DNA of 64,000 nucleotides. Source: Halobellus clavatus (lineage in GTDB: Archaea > Halobacteriota > Halobacteria > Halobacteriales > Haloferacaceae). The notes under the pieces are model-generated. The model was given only the letters and a program-made list of their open reading frames with translations, did no database searches and had not been told where the DNA came from. The stretch covers positions 1-64,000 of the forward strand of contig NZ_FNPB01000012.1 in the NCBI RefSeq assembly GCF_900107195.1. The letters are read 5' to 3'. The position numbers and the translations under genes were made by a program. This document shows, piece after piece, positions 9,124 through 17,385 of the stretch. Positions within the stretch are counted from its first letter, which is position 1. Each line of letters opens with the position of its first letter.

Positions 9124-9447
9124 CTAGAACGGAAGCAGCGCCCGGAGCTGTGAGAACAGGCCGCCACCCGACTCGCGATACTCCTCGAGGACGGGATGCA
9201 GCGCGTCGAGGAGTTCCCGTTGCGTGTCGAACTGACTCCGATTCACAGCCGCAAGGGCCTCCGAGAGCGCAACCGCGTTCCCGTTGGCGTCGTACGGAAT
9301 CGCGGGGTCGCCGAGCGCCCGGACGATCTCGTCGGTAGTGGCAGGAAACGTGAGGTTCGCCTCGGAGAGGTAAGGGGTAAGCGCCGCGATGCCGAACTCC
9401 AGAGAGTCGGGCTCGTCATCGCCCTGCTGCGGTGGTCTGACAGCCAT
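9124..9447 (-). CDS. Haloarchaeal DUF5789-like small protein
   Basis: A 107-residue acidic protein whose core, LTFPATTDEIVRALGD followed by a short linker and an ALAAVNRSQFDTQRELLDAL helix pair, follows the same layout as the DUF5789-type gene at 36134-36415. The fold is probably a small helical domain; no catalytic residues stand out. The function is not known for the family. It faces the ribbon-helix-helix gene at 9566 divergently across about 120 bases, so the two may share a control region. The upstream side holds a G+C-rich inverted repeat around 9013-9030. Confidence 0.65.
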   Translation of the reverse strand: MAVRPPQQGDDEPDSLEFGIAALTPYLSEANLTFPATTDEIVRALGDPAIPYDANGNAVALSEALAAVNRSQFDTQRELLDALHPVLEEYRESGGGLFSQLRALLPF

Positions 9448-9565
9448 TGAGGAGGGTTAGGACCGCGGGGAGTGAAAAACCCCCGGCTCCGGCAGATGAG
9501 CCAGCGTCCCGGCGAACCGCCGAGTCCGCAGGGTTTTGTGGCCCGGTCGCGTCATTTCGCCAGGG

Positions 9566-9778
9566 ATGACCGAATACACCACCGTCTCGATCCCGAAGGA
9601 CCTGGCCGACCGCGTCGACGACACGATCGAGGGGACGAGTTTCTCGAGTACGAGCGATCTCGTGCGGTTCCTCCTCCGGAGCATCGTGATCCAGCACCAG
9701 CGCGAGGGCGAACTCACCGAAGCGGAGTTCGAGGACATCGCCGCCCAACTCGCCGATCTCGGCTATCTCGATCGCTGA
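9566..9778 (+). CDS. CopG/Arc-type ribbon-helix-helix protein
   Basis: A 70-residue predicted DNA-binding protein. TTVSIPKDLADRVDDTIEG forms the beta strand and first helix of a ribbon-helix-helix domain, and SSTSDLVRFLLRSIVIQHQ forms the second helix; a short acidic tail follows. Such proteins dimerise to bind palindromic operators, or act as antitoxins. I start it at the ATG giving MTEYTTVSIP, since the extra ten residues of a longer frame add nothing to the fold. No toxin-like partner is adjacent, so a transcription factor is more likely than a toxin-antitoxin unit. Confidence 0.8.
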   Translation: MTEYTTVSIPKDLADRVDDTIEGTSFSSTSDLVRFLLRSIVIQHQREGELTEAEFEDIAAQLADLGYLDR

Positions 9779-9824
9779 GCCGGACGCGAGAGCGACGCGG
9801 GCGGTCGGCAATCAGTCCCAGCCG

Positions 9825-10238
9825 CTACTGTAGCGTCTCCTGCGGGGGCTCAGAATCGAGAACGTCGAGGTCGAGTTCGCGGTCGTTGCGGTCGAATGCC
9901 GCACAGGAGGATCGGTCCCACGGGGGCACTGCGACGACGACCGCAGCGGCGAAGGTGTCCTCCCGCGTGGCCTCGAGTGGGCCCTGCGGGTGTGAGACGA
10001 ACCGCGCGCGGCCGCGACCCGCTGGAGTTCCGAGGTCGACGCCGAAGACCGCCGCGACCGACCCGCTGGCGTCGGGGAAATAAAAGTGCGTCAGCACCGG
10101 CGTGTCGTCGTCGAGCGCGAGTTCGCTCTCGAACTCACCCGCCGGCGTCGACGCGAGCACGACACTGACGGACGACGGCTCTTCGGCCTCGGCCATCTCG
10201 AGTAGCGCGTCGAGGAGCCCGCGGGTGATGTACACCAC
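9825..10238 (-). CDS. MPN/JAMM-like protein with incomplete metal site
   Basis: A 137-residue protein resembling Mov34/MPN (JAMM) domains. It opens with ITRGLLDALLEMAEAEEPS, the usual first helix, and later has FVSHPQGPLEATREDTF, which parallels the HSHP-x6-S/T-x2-D signature of JAMM deubiquitinase-like peptidases. The first His of the HxH pair is Val here, so zinc binding is doubtful, though the second His and the distal Asp remain. Active archaeal relatives cleave SAMP (ubiquitin-like) conjugates. This one may be a non-catalytic member. It stands alone, convergent with the ribbon-helix-helix gene. Confidence 0.6.
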   Translation of the reverse strand: MVYITRGLLDALLEMAEAEEPSSVSVVLASTPAGEFESELALDDDTPVLTHFYFPDASGSVAAVFGVDLGTPAGRGRARFVSHPQGPLEATREDTFAAAVVVAVPPWDRSSCAAFDRNDRELDLDVLDSEPPQETLQ

Positions 10239-10319
10239 AGCGGACGAACGGCGGGCAGAAGCAAAACCCCGTCGGACGCTGGCGACCGATGGCCCGCGTC
10301 CGAGGCGGGTGCGAGGCGT

Positions 10320-11006
10320 CTACGACAGGAGTTCGCGGATCATCTGGCCGTAGGCACCCGGCATATTGGTCCGCGCGTCGTCGAGCGTCCGCCGCAGCGT
10401 TGACGCGGCGTCGTTCATCACGCCTGCACCGTGCCCCACGAGGATCCGGTCGGGATCGTACCGCGTGAGCGCTCTCCGCGGCGGGATCGGTCGCAGAACC
10501 GGATGGACGCCGAGTCGCTCGCCGGGCGCACAGAAGAACGACGCGGTCCCGACGGCTTCCGGGACCAGCAGCGTGCCGTCCTCGCGGTGGACCAGCCCGA
10601 CTTCCTGCCACCGGGGAAGACTCGAGTCGCGGATCTTGACCGGCTCGAAGCCCGAATCGCCGAGCTCGCTGCCGTAGCGCTCGACCGGGGCATCGAGTTC
10701 GCGTTCGACGTCCGACATCCACCGCGGGAGATAGACGGGCACCTCGTGGCGCGTCGCGACCGCCGCGGCGTCGCGCTTGTGTCGATCGAGCCCGAGGACG
10801 ACGCCCGCGACGTCACCGAACTCGGCCAGCAGTTCGTCGAGGTCGGGCGCATCGACCGGGTCGATCACCCAGACGCCGCCCTCGTCGCCGACCAGCGCGT
10901 GGCTCGCACGCTGCATCTGTTCGTCGGGGTAGGCGATCCACCCGACGCCACGGTCCCAGCGGTCGATCTCTCGATACCCGTCCGTCTCGCCGCCCTTCAT
11001 TGGCAT
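10320..11006 (-). CDS. Haloarchaeal protein with a degenerate metallo-beta-lactamase-like fold
   Basis: About 228 residues. The layout follows the metallo-beta-lactamase fold: SHALVGDEGGVWVIDPVDAP for the first strands, GVVLGLDRHKRDAAAVA where HxHxDH is expected, then VPVYLPRW, and the C-terminal ILVGHGAGV resembling the last His motif. Most zinc ligands of the first motif are changed, so hydrolase activity is uncertain. I place the start at the ATG giving MPMKGGETDGYRE; MKGGETD two codons on is also possible. A longer frame upstream lacks support. The function is unknown. Confidence 0.65.
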   Translation of the reverse strand: MPMKGGETDGYREIDRWDRGVGWIAYPDEQMQRASHALVGDEGGVWVIDPVDAPDLDELLAEFGDVAGVVLGLDRHKRDAAAVATRHEVPVYLPRWMSDVERELDAPVERYGSELGDSGFEPVKIRDSSLPRWQEVGLVHREDGTLLVPEAVGTASFFCAPGERLGVHPVLRPIPPRRALTRYDPDRILVGHGAGVMNDAASTLRRTLDDARTNMPGAYGQMIRELLS

Positions 11007-11131
11007 ACACCTCGTTCGGAACGCGACGGGCATAACTCCGCCGTCCGCGACTGTCGAAGGCTTGAGCCCCTCGTCGTCACCTGGCGAGAACCGCGGCAAT
11101 ATTTATCACGAAGTATGGTGTACGTTGTCGT

Positions 11132-11446
11132 ATGTGGGGGCGCATATATGAACCGATTCAGGGAGGCGGACAGCATCGTGAGGACCCAGAGTCACGGGAG
11201 GTCCCCGATTCGGACACTGTCACTCCGATCGAGCACTACACCTGCAGTCTAATCGGGTTCGTCGTGATGCTCGTGACGGGTGTCGCAGTGTATCCCGCGC
11301 TGGCGGGCGCGGCGGAATCGCTCCAGATGCTCTCATCGACTGCGATCGCGTTCGCGTTGTTGTTGCTGTGGCTCGTCGCGTGGTTGAGCATCGAGGTGGC
11401 CTGGGAGTGGCGTGCCGGGCGGGTTTCGTTCGGTGGGGGAGAGTGA
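11132..11446 (+). CDS. Small two-TM membrane protein
   Basis: A 104-residue protein with a charged N-terminal 35 residues, then two membrane helices (about residues 38-60, LIGFVVMLVTGVAVYPAL, and 66-88, SSTAIAFALLLLWLVAWLSI) and a short tail. It matches no family I can name. An A+T-rich TATA-like stretch around 11099-11105 lies about 30 bases before the ATG, which would give a transcript with almost no leader. Its neighbours are divergent or non-coding, so the context gives no clue to function. Confidence 0.55.
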   Translation: MWGRIYEPIQGGGQHREDPESREVPDSDTVTPIEHYTCSLIGFVVMLVTGVAVYPALAGAAESLQMLSSTAIAFALLLLWLVAWLSIEVAWEWRAGRVSFGGGE

Positions 11447-11550
11447 GCGTCGACGACGGGACGCTGCCTGCCGAGGAGCGCAACGACCTGTCGGGATCCG
11501 ATAGTAATCAGGGGTCTCTTCAGTTCCTTCATACGTGTCAGGAAAACGAG

Positions 11551-11625
11551 TGGGTCGGGGCGGATTCGAACCGCCGGCCTGCTCCGTGTGAAGGAGCCGT
11601 CATAACCGGACTAGACCACCGACCC
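11551..11625 (-). tRNA. tRNA-Val (anticodon CAC)
   Basis: The minus strand folds into a complete cloverleaf. The acceptor stem GGGTCGG pairs with CCGACCC, the D-arm contains AGTCCGGTTAT, and the anticodon stem GCTCC/GGAGC encloses the loop TTCACAC, giving anticodon CAC for GUG codons. The T-arm is GGCGG-TTCGAAT-CCGCC. No intron is present and the discriminator base is A. CCA is not encoded, as is usual in archaea. It stands alone between a small membrane gene and the cobalamin adenosyltransferase gene. Confidence 0.95.
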
Positions 11626-11650
11626 GTGCATCGGCCCTTCCCCGTGGCCG

Positions 11651-11659
11651 GACTTAAGC
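11651..11659 (-). promoter_or_regulatory. Box A (TATA-like) promoter of tRNA-Val
   Basis: The minus strand reads GCTTAAGTC about 30 bases before the 5' end of the mature tRNA, which is the expected TATA-box spacing for archaeal stable-RNA genes. Confidence 0.55.
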
Positions 11660-11686
11660 GTTCTTCTTCGGCGTCTTTCGCGACGA

Positions 11687-12220
11687 TCAGTACGTCGGCG
11701 ACTCCTCGGGCACGCCCTCACGGGCGTTGACGAGTCGGCCCAGGACGAACAGCGCGTCCGAGAGACGGTTGAGGTATCGGATGGCTTCGCCGTTCACCGG
11801 ATCGTCGGCCGCGAGGTCGACTGCACGGCGTTCGGCCCGCCGGACGACCGCTCGTGCGTGGTGGAGCGTCGCCCCCACCTCGCTCCCACCGGGGAGGATG
11901 AACGATTCGAGCGGATCGAGTTCCTCGTCGGCCTCGTCGATCGCGTCCTCGAGTTCCTCGACGTGGACGGTTTCCACGGCGGGATCGTCGTCGTCGGGCG
12001 CCGGATTGGCGAAGTCCGCCTGGACGATGTGGAGGTGGTTCTGGACGCGTGCGAGGACGTCGTCGATGTCGTCGTAGCCCGTGGGTCGGGCAGTGCCGAT
12101 CAGGGCGTTCGCCTCGTCGACGGTGCCGTAGGCCTCGATCCGGGGACTCGTCTTCGAGACGCGGGACATATCCCGGAGGTCCGTCATTCCCTCGTCGCCG
12201 CGGCCGGTGTAGATCTTCAT
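11687..12220 (-). CDS. PduO-type ATP:cob(I)alamin adenosyltransferase
   Basis: Transfers the adenosyl group of ATP to cob(I)alamin, making coenzyme B12. The 177-residue sequence starts MKIYTGRGDEGMTDLRD, the PduO-type ATP-binding N-terminus. It then has RIEAYGTVDEANALIG, ILPGGSEVGATLHHARAVVRRAERR (RxxxRR-type active-site helix) and YLNRLSDALFVLGRLVN. Length equals the family norm. The internal ATG is the right start because the longer frame upstream is Arg-rich and overlaps the glutaredoxin gene. That gene ends with a 4-base overlap, so the two are translationally coupled; a redox partner would suit the reductive step before adenosylation, but this is inference. Confidence 0.9.
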   Translation of the reverse strand: MKIYTGRGDEGMTDLRDMSRVSKTSPRIEAYGTVDEANALIGTARPTGYDDIDDVLARVQNHLHIVQADFANPAPDDDDPAVETVHVEELEDAIDEADEELDPLESFILPGGSEVGATLHHARAVVRRAERRAVDLAADDPVNGEAIRYLNRLSDALFVLGRLVNAREGVPEESPTY

Positions 12221-12468
12221 TGGCGTGCGTCCGCCAGAGTCTGTTCGACGTACTGGCGGATGTTCTCGCTCTCGTTCATCGTGACGCCGCGCTCCTCGTC
12301 GATGAGGACGGGGACCGCGCGCTGGCCGCTCACGCGCTTGACCTCGTCGCGTTCGGAGTGCAGTCCCTCGACCCACTTCGTCTCGTAGTCGATGTCGTGA
12401 TCGCGCAGCGCGTCGTGGACTGTCTCACAGTACGGACAACCGTCGAGCGCGTACAGCGTAATGCCCAT
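12217..12468 (-). CDS. Glutaredoxin-like thiol protein
   Basis: An 83-residue thioredoxin-fold protein with the active-site CPYC motif in LYALDGCPYCETVHDAL. It also has the cis-Pro loop QRAVPVLIDEERG and the glutathione/thiol-binding end NESENIRQYVEQ. It probably reduces disulfides with gamma-glutamylcysteine, the low-molecular-weight thiol of many haloarchaea. It is the first gene of a two-gene unit with the cobalamin adenosyltransferase, overlapping it by ATGA. Confidence 0.88.
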   Translation of the reverse strand: MGITLYALDGCPYCETVHDALRDHDIDYETKWVEGLHSERDEVKRVSGQRAVPVLIDEERGVTMNESENIRQYVEQTLADARQ

Positions 12469-12562
12469 ATTCGTTCATCGGCCGCGGGGACAAAGAGCGT
12501 TGCTCGTCCCGGTGGCCGGGGCGCCCCCGCGACTCAAGTGGGCGCGCCCGCAACGCTGCGGT

Positions 12563-12751
12563 ATGAGCGTGACCGGCGTCTGTCAGGTGTGCGAACAGCG
12601 CGAGGCCGAGTACGTGTGTCACCGCTGCGGGGCCGCCGTCTGTTCGGTGCACTTCGAGCAGGACCGTGGCCTCTGCGTCCACTGCGCCGATCCCCAGGGG
12701 CGCGACGACGTCTTCGCCGAGAGCGACGAGGACGTTCCGGAGTTCCGGTGA
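12563..12751 (+). CDS. Small HIT/B-box-type zinc-finger protein
   Basis: A 62-residue protein dominated by a zinc-binding motif: CQVCEQREAEYVCHRCGA, CSVHF and CVHCA, which give eight Cys/His ligands in the cross-brace pattern of HIT- or B-box-type fingers. A short acidic tail follows. The ATG chosen gives MSVTGVCQVC. Such small fingers usually mediate protein contacts. It is divergent from the glutaredoxin and convergent with pyrF; the function is unknown. Confidence 0.75.
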   Translation: MSVTGVCQVCEQREAEYVCHRCGAAVCSVHFEQDRGLCVHCADPQGRDDVFAESDEDVPEFR

Positions 12752-12772
12752 GCCGAACCGTCTCGCCCGACC

Positions 12773-13651
12773 TCACGCGTCGTCGTTTCGGTACTGATTC
12801 AGCCGCCGCTTCAGCCGCCGCGCCGCGTTCCCGGCAGTCTTCGCGAACGCCTCGCCCTCGTCCTCGCCGGCGAAGATGATCCCGCGCGAGGAGTTGACGA
12901 GTCCGACACCGACCCCGGACGACGTCCGGTCCGCCGACGAGTCTCCGTCGCCAGGGTCGCCCGCTCCGTCCAGTTCGGCCAAGCCGTGCTCGACGGCCGC
13001 CTCTGCGTCGCCACCCTGAGCGCCGATGCCGGGCACGAGAAACGGGAGGTCGGGGACCTGCGCGCGGATCGACTCCAGTTCGTCCGGCGCGGTCGCGCCG
13101 ACGACTAACCCGACGTTCCCGTGTTCGTTCCACAGGTCAGCGAGGGCGGCGACCCGTTCGTAGACTGCCTCTCCGGAGTCGAGTTCGAGGTCCTGCAGAT
13201 CCGCACCGCCCGGGTTGGAGGTGCGACAGAGGACGAAGACGCCCTTGTCTTCGCGGTCCAAGAACGGCTGCAGCGAGTCTCGGCCCATATACGGATTCAC
13301 GGTGATGGCGTCGACTTCGTCCAGCAACTGCGCGTACTGCCGCGTGGTGTTGCCGATATCGGCGCGCTTCGCGTCGAGGAGGACGGGGACGTCTTTGCCG
13401 TGTGCGTACGCGATCGTCTCGCGGAGCGCTCGCCACCCTTCGGCGTCCTCGTAGAACGCCGCGTTCGGCTTGTAACAGGCGGCGTGTTCGTGCGTCTCGT
13501 CGATGATACGGCGGTTGAACGCCCACTGCGGGAGGTCCTTTTCCGCGAGGTGGTCCGGAAGTCGCGAGCGGTCGGCGTCGAGTCCGACCGAGACGACGCT
13601 GTCGACCCGCTCGATTCGGTCTGCCAGTCGCTCGAAGAACGGCGCGGTCAT
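12773..13651 (-). CDS. pyrF: Orotidine 5'-phosphate decarboxylase (PyrF, type 2)
   Basis: Catalyses OMP to UMP, the last step of de novo pyrimidine synthesis. The TIM-barrel active site is present: VVSVGLDADRSRLPDHL near the N-terminus, CYKPNAAFYE, and PVLLDAKRADIGNTTRQYA holding the D-x-K-x2-D catalytic set. FLVPGIGAQGGD and GLVNSSRGIIFAG bind phosphate. The 292 residues include an acidic Ser/Gly/Asp insertion near residue 240 that is probably a surface loop. The start is the ATG giving MTAPFFERLAD, in line with family length; an extended frame upstream is not supported. A TATA-like box lies about 65 bases upstream. Confidence 0.93.
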   Translation of the reverse strand: MTAPFFERLADRIERVDSVVSVGLDADRSRLPDHLAEKDLPQWAFNRRIIDETHEHAACYKPNAAFYEDAEGWRALRETIAYAHGKDVPVLLDAKRADIGNTTRQYAQLLDEVDAITVNPYMGRDSLQPFLDREDKGVFVLCRTSNPGGADLQDLELDSGEAVYERVAALADLWNEHGNVGLVVGATAPDELESIRAQVPDLPFLVPGIGAQGGDAEAAVEHGLAELDGAGDPGDGDSSADRTSSGVGVGLVNSSRGIIFAGEDEGEAFAKTAGNAARRLKRRLNQYRNDDA

Positions 13652-13712
13652 ATCCGGACCTGTCGGCCGGGCACCGAGTACGTTTCCATTCTGTCGAGAT
13701 CCAGCGCGAGCG

Positions 13713-13720
13713 TTTATATA
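13713..13720 (-). promoter_or_regulatory. TATA-like box upstream of pyrF
   Basis: The minus strand reads TATATAAA, a strong archaeal box A, roughly 65 bases before the pyrF ATG, leaving a predicted leader of about 40 bases. Confidence 0.5.
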
Positions 13721-13888
13721 CGAACCCGAGGCCAACACCCCCGTGACGTAGTAGCAGTCCCACGTCGGACAGCGGGAGTCCGGCACGTCGGCGTGGGCAC
13801 GGATCGGGGTCACGTGCCGGCTGTTCGCCATCGAGCGCCACACGCGGGGTCCACCAGCGCTAAGTCCGCGCCGCGACTCGAGACGACT

Positions 13889-14323
13889 ATGAGTCGAGAG
13901 GGCCGGGACCGATCGCTCGAGGAGTTCGTCGGTGCCGACGATGGGGGCCCACCGGACGACAGCGAGTCCGATTCCGAGGAGACAGAGGGATCCACGGATC
14001 ACCGCGGCGCGGAGGAGTCCACGGAGCGCCGCGACGCAGACGGCGACACCGGCGGCGACGCGGACGGTCGGACGACGGGCGAGGAGACCGCGACCGACGA
14101 CGCTGTCGGTGACGAAACCGCGGCCAGCGAGGCTGTCGGTGACGAAACCGCGACCGACGGCGAACGGCAAGCCGTCGACCCAGCGGAGGCCGAGCCGGCG
14201 ACGGCGACGTATCGCTGGGAGCCGTCGGGTGTCGAGTGTCCGCACTGTGAGACGGTCGTCGAACGGCTGTGGATCGCCACCGGTTCCGAGGGAGCAGTGT
14301 GCGTCGACTGCAAAGAGTGGTAG
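13889..14323 (+). CDS. Acidic haloarchaeal protein with C-terminal zinc ribbon
   Basis: A 144-residue protein in two parts. The first 95 residues are low-complexity, rich in Asp, Glu, Ser and Thr, with a near-repeat of TDDAVGDETA-type units, and are probably disordered. The last 40 form a zinc ribbon: VECPHCETVVERLW and GAVCVDCKEW supply four Cys. The N-terminus starts MSREGRDRSLEEFVG, a short helical patch seen in other haloarchaeal proteins of this type. It may be an RNA- or transcription-associated factor, but no function is established. It lies divergently from pyrF. Confidence 0.72.
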   Translation: MSREGRDRSLEEFVGADDGGPPDDSESDSEETEGSTDHRGAEESTERRDADGDTGGDADGRTTGEETATDDAVGDETAASEAVGDETATDGERQAVDPAEAEPATATYRWEPSGVECPHCETVVERLWIATGSEGAVCVDCKEW

Positions 14324-14347
14324 GTCGCGGCCGGCGTCGTCGATCGA

Positions 14348-15550
14348 TCACTCGGACGGAAGTCGGAGCGTCAACAGCACGACGACGAGCACCACGCCGC
14401 TGAGGAGCCAGTAGCCCTCGTCGAAGTACCCGCGATCGGCAAGCAGTCCGAACAGCACGGGGCCGGCCGCGCCGAGCGTCGCGGTTGCGGTTCGGACGAC
14501 GCCGAGCCCGGTCCCGCGAATCTCTTCGGAGAACGCGTCCGAGAAGTACGACTGCGTGATCGCACCCGAACCCAGCATCGGACTCACGACGACGGTGACG
14601 GCGATGAGCGCTGCGAACCCCTCGACGAGTGGCAGGACCGCAAAGCCGACGACCGGGCCGGAGAGGACCGCCACGAGCGACCACCGGAGTCCGACGCGAT
14701 CGTACGTCGCCCCGGCCACCGGCTTGACCACGACACCGACCGCGAAGAAGAGACTGAACAGCAGCGACGCCGTCGAGGAGGCGAGCCCCTTCTCCTCGAC
14801 GAGGTACGTCGGATACAGGCCCGTGAACGCCTGCCAGATGAGGATGTACAGAAAGAGGATGAACGCGATGAACACGACGTTCTCGCGGCTGAGTTCGGCC
14901 AGAACGTGCCTGGCGGTATCCATCGAGAGTGTGTCGATGCCGCCGTCGGTGTCGGCCTGGGCGGGGAGCGCCGCCCACAGCGCAACCGCGCCGACGACGA
15001 GGAGCGGCGCGACGAATCCGATTCCCGCCTGCCAGGCGATAGCCGCCGCGAGCACGCTCGCAATCGGTGGAAAGACGGTCTGCCCGAGGTCGCCCGTGGC
15101 CATCGTGGCGCCGAGCGCGCTCCCGATCCGATCGGGATAGATGTCGGCGAGCATCGTGATTCGCGCGATCGGATACAGCGACTGTCCGACACCGATCAGT
15201 GCGGTCGCCGCGAACAACGCCAGCGCCGTCGGGGAGAGAACGAGCGCCCCGATCGCGAACGCGACGACGAGCGCGCCGGCGACCATCATCGAGCGCTCGC
15301 TGTAGCGATCGGCGAGGATGCCACCGGGAAGTTGGCCGAGCGCAGAGCCGAGCCACAGGATCGTCACCAGGAGTCCGGCGACGGTGAGGCTGAGTCCGTA
15401 CGACTCACGGAAGTACGGGAGGAGCACGGGGTAGATCATTCGCGTTCCGAGGAGGACCCCCCAGGTACCCGCGATCGTAGCGAGCGACCGGCCTTTGCCG
15501 TCGCCGACGAGCGCACGCGCTTCCTGAGTGACTGAGGCGGCGAAGCTCAT
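14348..15550 (-). CDS. Major facilitator superfamily transporter
   Basis: A 400-residue membrane protein with about twelve predicted helices in two halves. The MFS signature loop between helices 2 and 3 is visible as LGSALGQLPGGILADRYSER, and the equivalent in the second half is VVKPVAGATYDRVGLRWS. It probably exports or imports a small solute by cation symport or antiport; the substrate cannot be predicted. The central loop (about residues 190-220) is acidic and hydrophilic. It is a single gene, convergent with the zinc-ribbon gene, with mutL behind it. Confidence 0.85.
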   Translation of the reverse strand: MSFAASVTQEARALVGDGKGRSLATIAGTWGVLLGTRMIYPVLLPYFRESYGLSLTVAGLLVTILWLGSALGQLPGGILADRYSERSMMVAGALVVAFAIGALVLSPTALALFAATALIGVGQSLYPIARITMLADIYPDRIGSALGATMATGDLGQTVFPPIASVLAAAIAWQAGIGFVAPLLVVGAVALWAALPAQADTDGGIDTLSMDTARHVLAELSRENVVFIAFILFLYILIWQAFTGLYPTYLVEEKGLASSTASLLFSLFFAVGVVVKPVAGATYDRVGLRWSLVAVLSGPVVGFAVLPLVEGFAALIAVTVVVSPMLGSGAITQSYFSDAFSEEIRGTGLGVVRTATATLGAAGPVLFGLLADRGYFDEGYWLLSGVVLVVVLLTLRLPSE

Positions 15551-15693
15551 ACCGGGCCACCGATCCAGCGGACGACGACTCTCCGACCGACGTTCATCGA
15601 CCGACGCTGCTCACGACGGAGCCAAATCGTTACCGGATCCCGTCGCTGCGAGGGGCGCGATTCGATGGGGAGCAGAGACCGGTCCGGCGGCAC

Positions 15694-17385
15694 TCACCGA
15701 TCCATCCGCGTTCCGCGTCGGCCGAACCCACGGACGAACGTCGCCTCGTCGATCGTGAGCACCGTCGGCCGGCCGTGCGGGCACGCGTACGGGTTCTCGC
15801 ACGCGCCGAGACGTTCGACGAGTTCAGTCGCCGCGTCGTCGGGCAATTCCGTCCCCGCCTTCAGCGAGGGATGACACGCGAGGTCCTTCAGCAGGTCCTC
15901 GCGGCCGTCGTCGGGGGTCTCGCCGTGACGAAGTGCGTCGATCGCGTCGCGAACGGTCTCGGGGGCGGCCGTTCGTCCCAGCGGAGCGGGGACCGAGTGA
16001 ACGCGGACCGACGTCTCACCGAATAAGTCGACGTCGTATCCAACCGCAGCGAGGGCGTCGCGATGGGGTTCGATCGCAGCGGACTGAGCGGGTGTCAGCC
16101 GAACGCGCTCGGGCGGGTCGACGGCCACGCTCGGGACGTCGCCGTCGACGGCCGCTCGGAGCCGCTCGTAGTTCACTCGCTCGTGCGCCGCGTGCTGGTC
16201 GACCACGAGGAGGTCGGAACCGCGTTCACAGAGCACATAGAGGTCGCGGAACTGCCCGAGCACGCGTACGTCGGTGAAGTCCGAGTCGGCCCCCTCGAGG
16301 GGTTCCAGCGACGCGTCGAGATCCGTCGAGAGCGACTCGGCGTGGCGCACGTCGGCGGTCGAGAGCGCATCCCCGACGGTCGACGCGATCACCGATGCGA
16401 CGGCCTCGGCGTCACGGAGTCGGACCTCCCGCTTCCGCGGGTGGACGTTGTGATCGGCCCACGCAGTCGGAAGCGAGACCGAGACGACCGCGATCGGGGC
16501 GCGGTCATCGGGCAGGAGGTCGCCGTATCCCTCGACGACGGCGCGACGAAGTCGGGCGTTCCGCACCGGCCGGCCGTCGACGGCGACGTAGACGTGATCC
16601 TGGCGAGCGCGGGTGGTCGACGGATGCACGAGGACGCCGCGAACCCCGATCTCGGCACTGGAGGCCGTGGTGGTGGCATCGATTGCCGTCGACCGGGCCG
16701 CAGCCTCGCGGTCGTACACCCCCAGCAGTGCGTCGTCGAATTCGCCCGTTCCCGGCGTCGAGAACACTTCCGAGTCGTCGTGGGTGAGCGAAACGGCGAC
16801 GTCCGGACGGATCAGCGCGTACCGCGAGACCACGTCGCTCACGCGAGCGAACTCGGTGCGCGAGGCGGCCAGTGACTCCCGGCGCGCCGGTGTCGACCCG
16901 AAGAGATCCCGGACGGTGACGGTGGTCCCGCGCCCGCGTCCGACCGCCTCGACGCTGTCCGCGCCGGGACCGCCGGCCGCGACGACGCGGGTCCCGCGTG
17001 GGCCACCGTCGTTCGTCACCACCTCCAGCGTCGCCGCAGTGGCGATGCTCGGTAGCGCCTCGCCGCGAAAGCCGAGTGTCTCGACGGCGGAGAGTTCCGT
17101 GTCCTCACGGAGTTTACTCGTCGTGTGCCGCTCGACCGCGATTTCGGCGTCAGAGCGGCTCATCCCCTGCCCGTCGTCGCGAACGCGGAGCCGTTCGGTA
17201 CCGTCGCCGGCGACAGCGACGTCGACCCGGGACGCACCCGCGTCGAGGGCGTTTTCGAGCAGTTCGACGACGACGTCGGCCGGCCGAGTGATCACCTCCC
17301 CGGCGGCGACGCTGGCGACCGTCTCCTCGCTCAGTCGCCGCACGGCCGCGTCGCGCGCCGTCGCGTCCGAACGCTCGTCACTCAT
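15694..17385 (-). CDS. mutL: DNA mismatch repair protein MutL
   Basis: MutL couples mismatch recognition by MutS to strand incision. The N-terminal GHKL ATPase is intact: VVVELLENALDAGASRV (motif I), VRDDGQGMSRSD, and TLGFRGEALPSIATAATLEV. The C-terminal domain has all three motifs of endonuclease-type MutL: VVDQHAAHERVNYER (DQHA-x2-E-x4-E), ACHPSLKAG and CPHGRPTV. It is therefore predicted to nick DNA itself, which fits an archaeon without MutH. Its start lies inside the end of mutS (8-base overlap), so the two are translationally coupled. Its length (563) is typical. Confidence 0.94.
   Translation of the reverse strand: MSDERSDATARDAAVRRLSEETVASVAAGEVITRPADVVVELLENALDAGASRVDVAVAGDGTERLRVRDDGQGMSRSDAEIAVERHTTSKLREDTELSAVETLGFRGEALPSIATAATLEVVTNDGGPRGTRVVAAGGPGADSVEAVGRGRGTTVTVRDLFGSTPARRESLAASRTEFARVSDVVSRYALIRPDVAVSLTHDDSEVFSTPGTGEFDDALLGVYDREAAARSTAIDATTTASSAEIGVRGVLVHPSTTRARQDHVYVAVDGRPVRNARLRRAVVEGYGDLLPDDRAPIAVVSVSLPTAWADHNVHPRKREVRLRDAEAVASVIASTVGDALSTADVRHAESLSTDLDASLEPLEGADSDFTDVRVLGQFRDLYVLCERGSDLLVVDQHAAHERVNYERLRAAVDGDVPSVAVDPPERVRLTPAQSAAIEPHRDALAAVGYDVDLFGETSVRVHSVPAPLGRTAAPETVRDAIDALRHGETPDDGREDLLKDLACHPSLKAGTELPDDAATELVERLGACENPYACPHGRPTVLTIDEATFVRGFGRRGTRMDR

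Noticed and set aside
13887-15356. Minus-strand frame of 489 codons overlapping the MFS gene
   Set aside because: Arg-rich shadow of the MFS transporter in a shifted frame.
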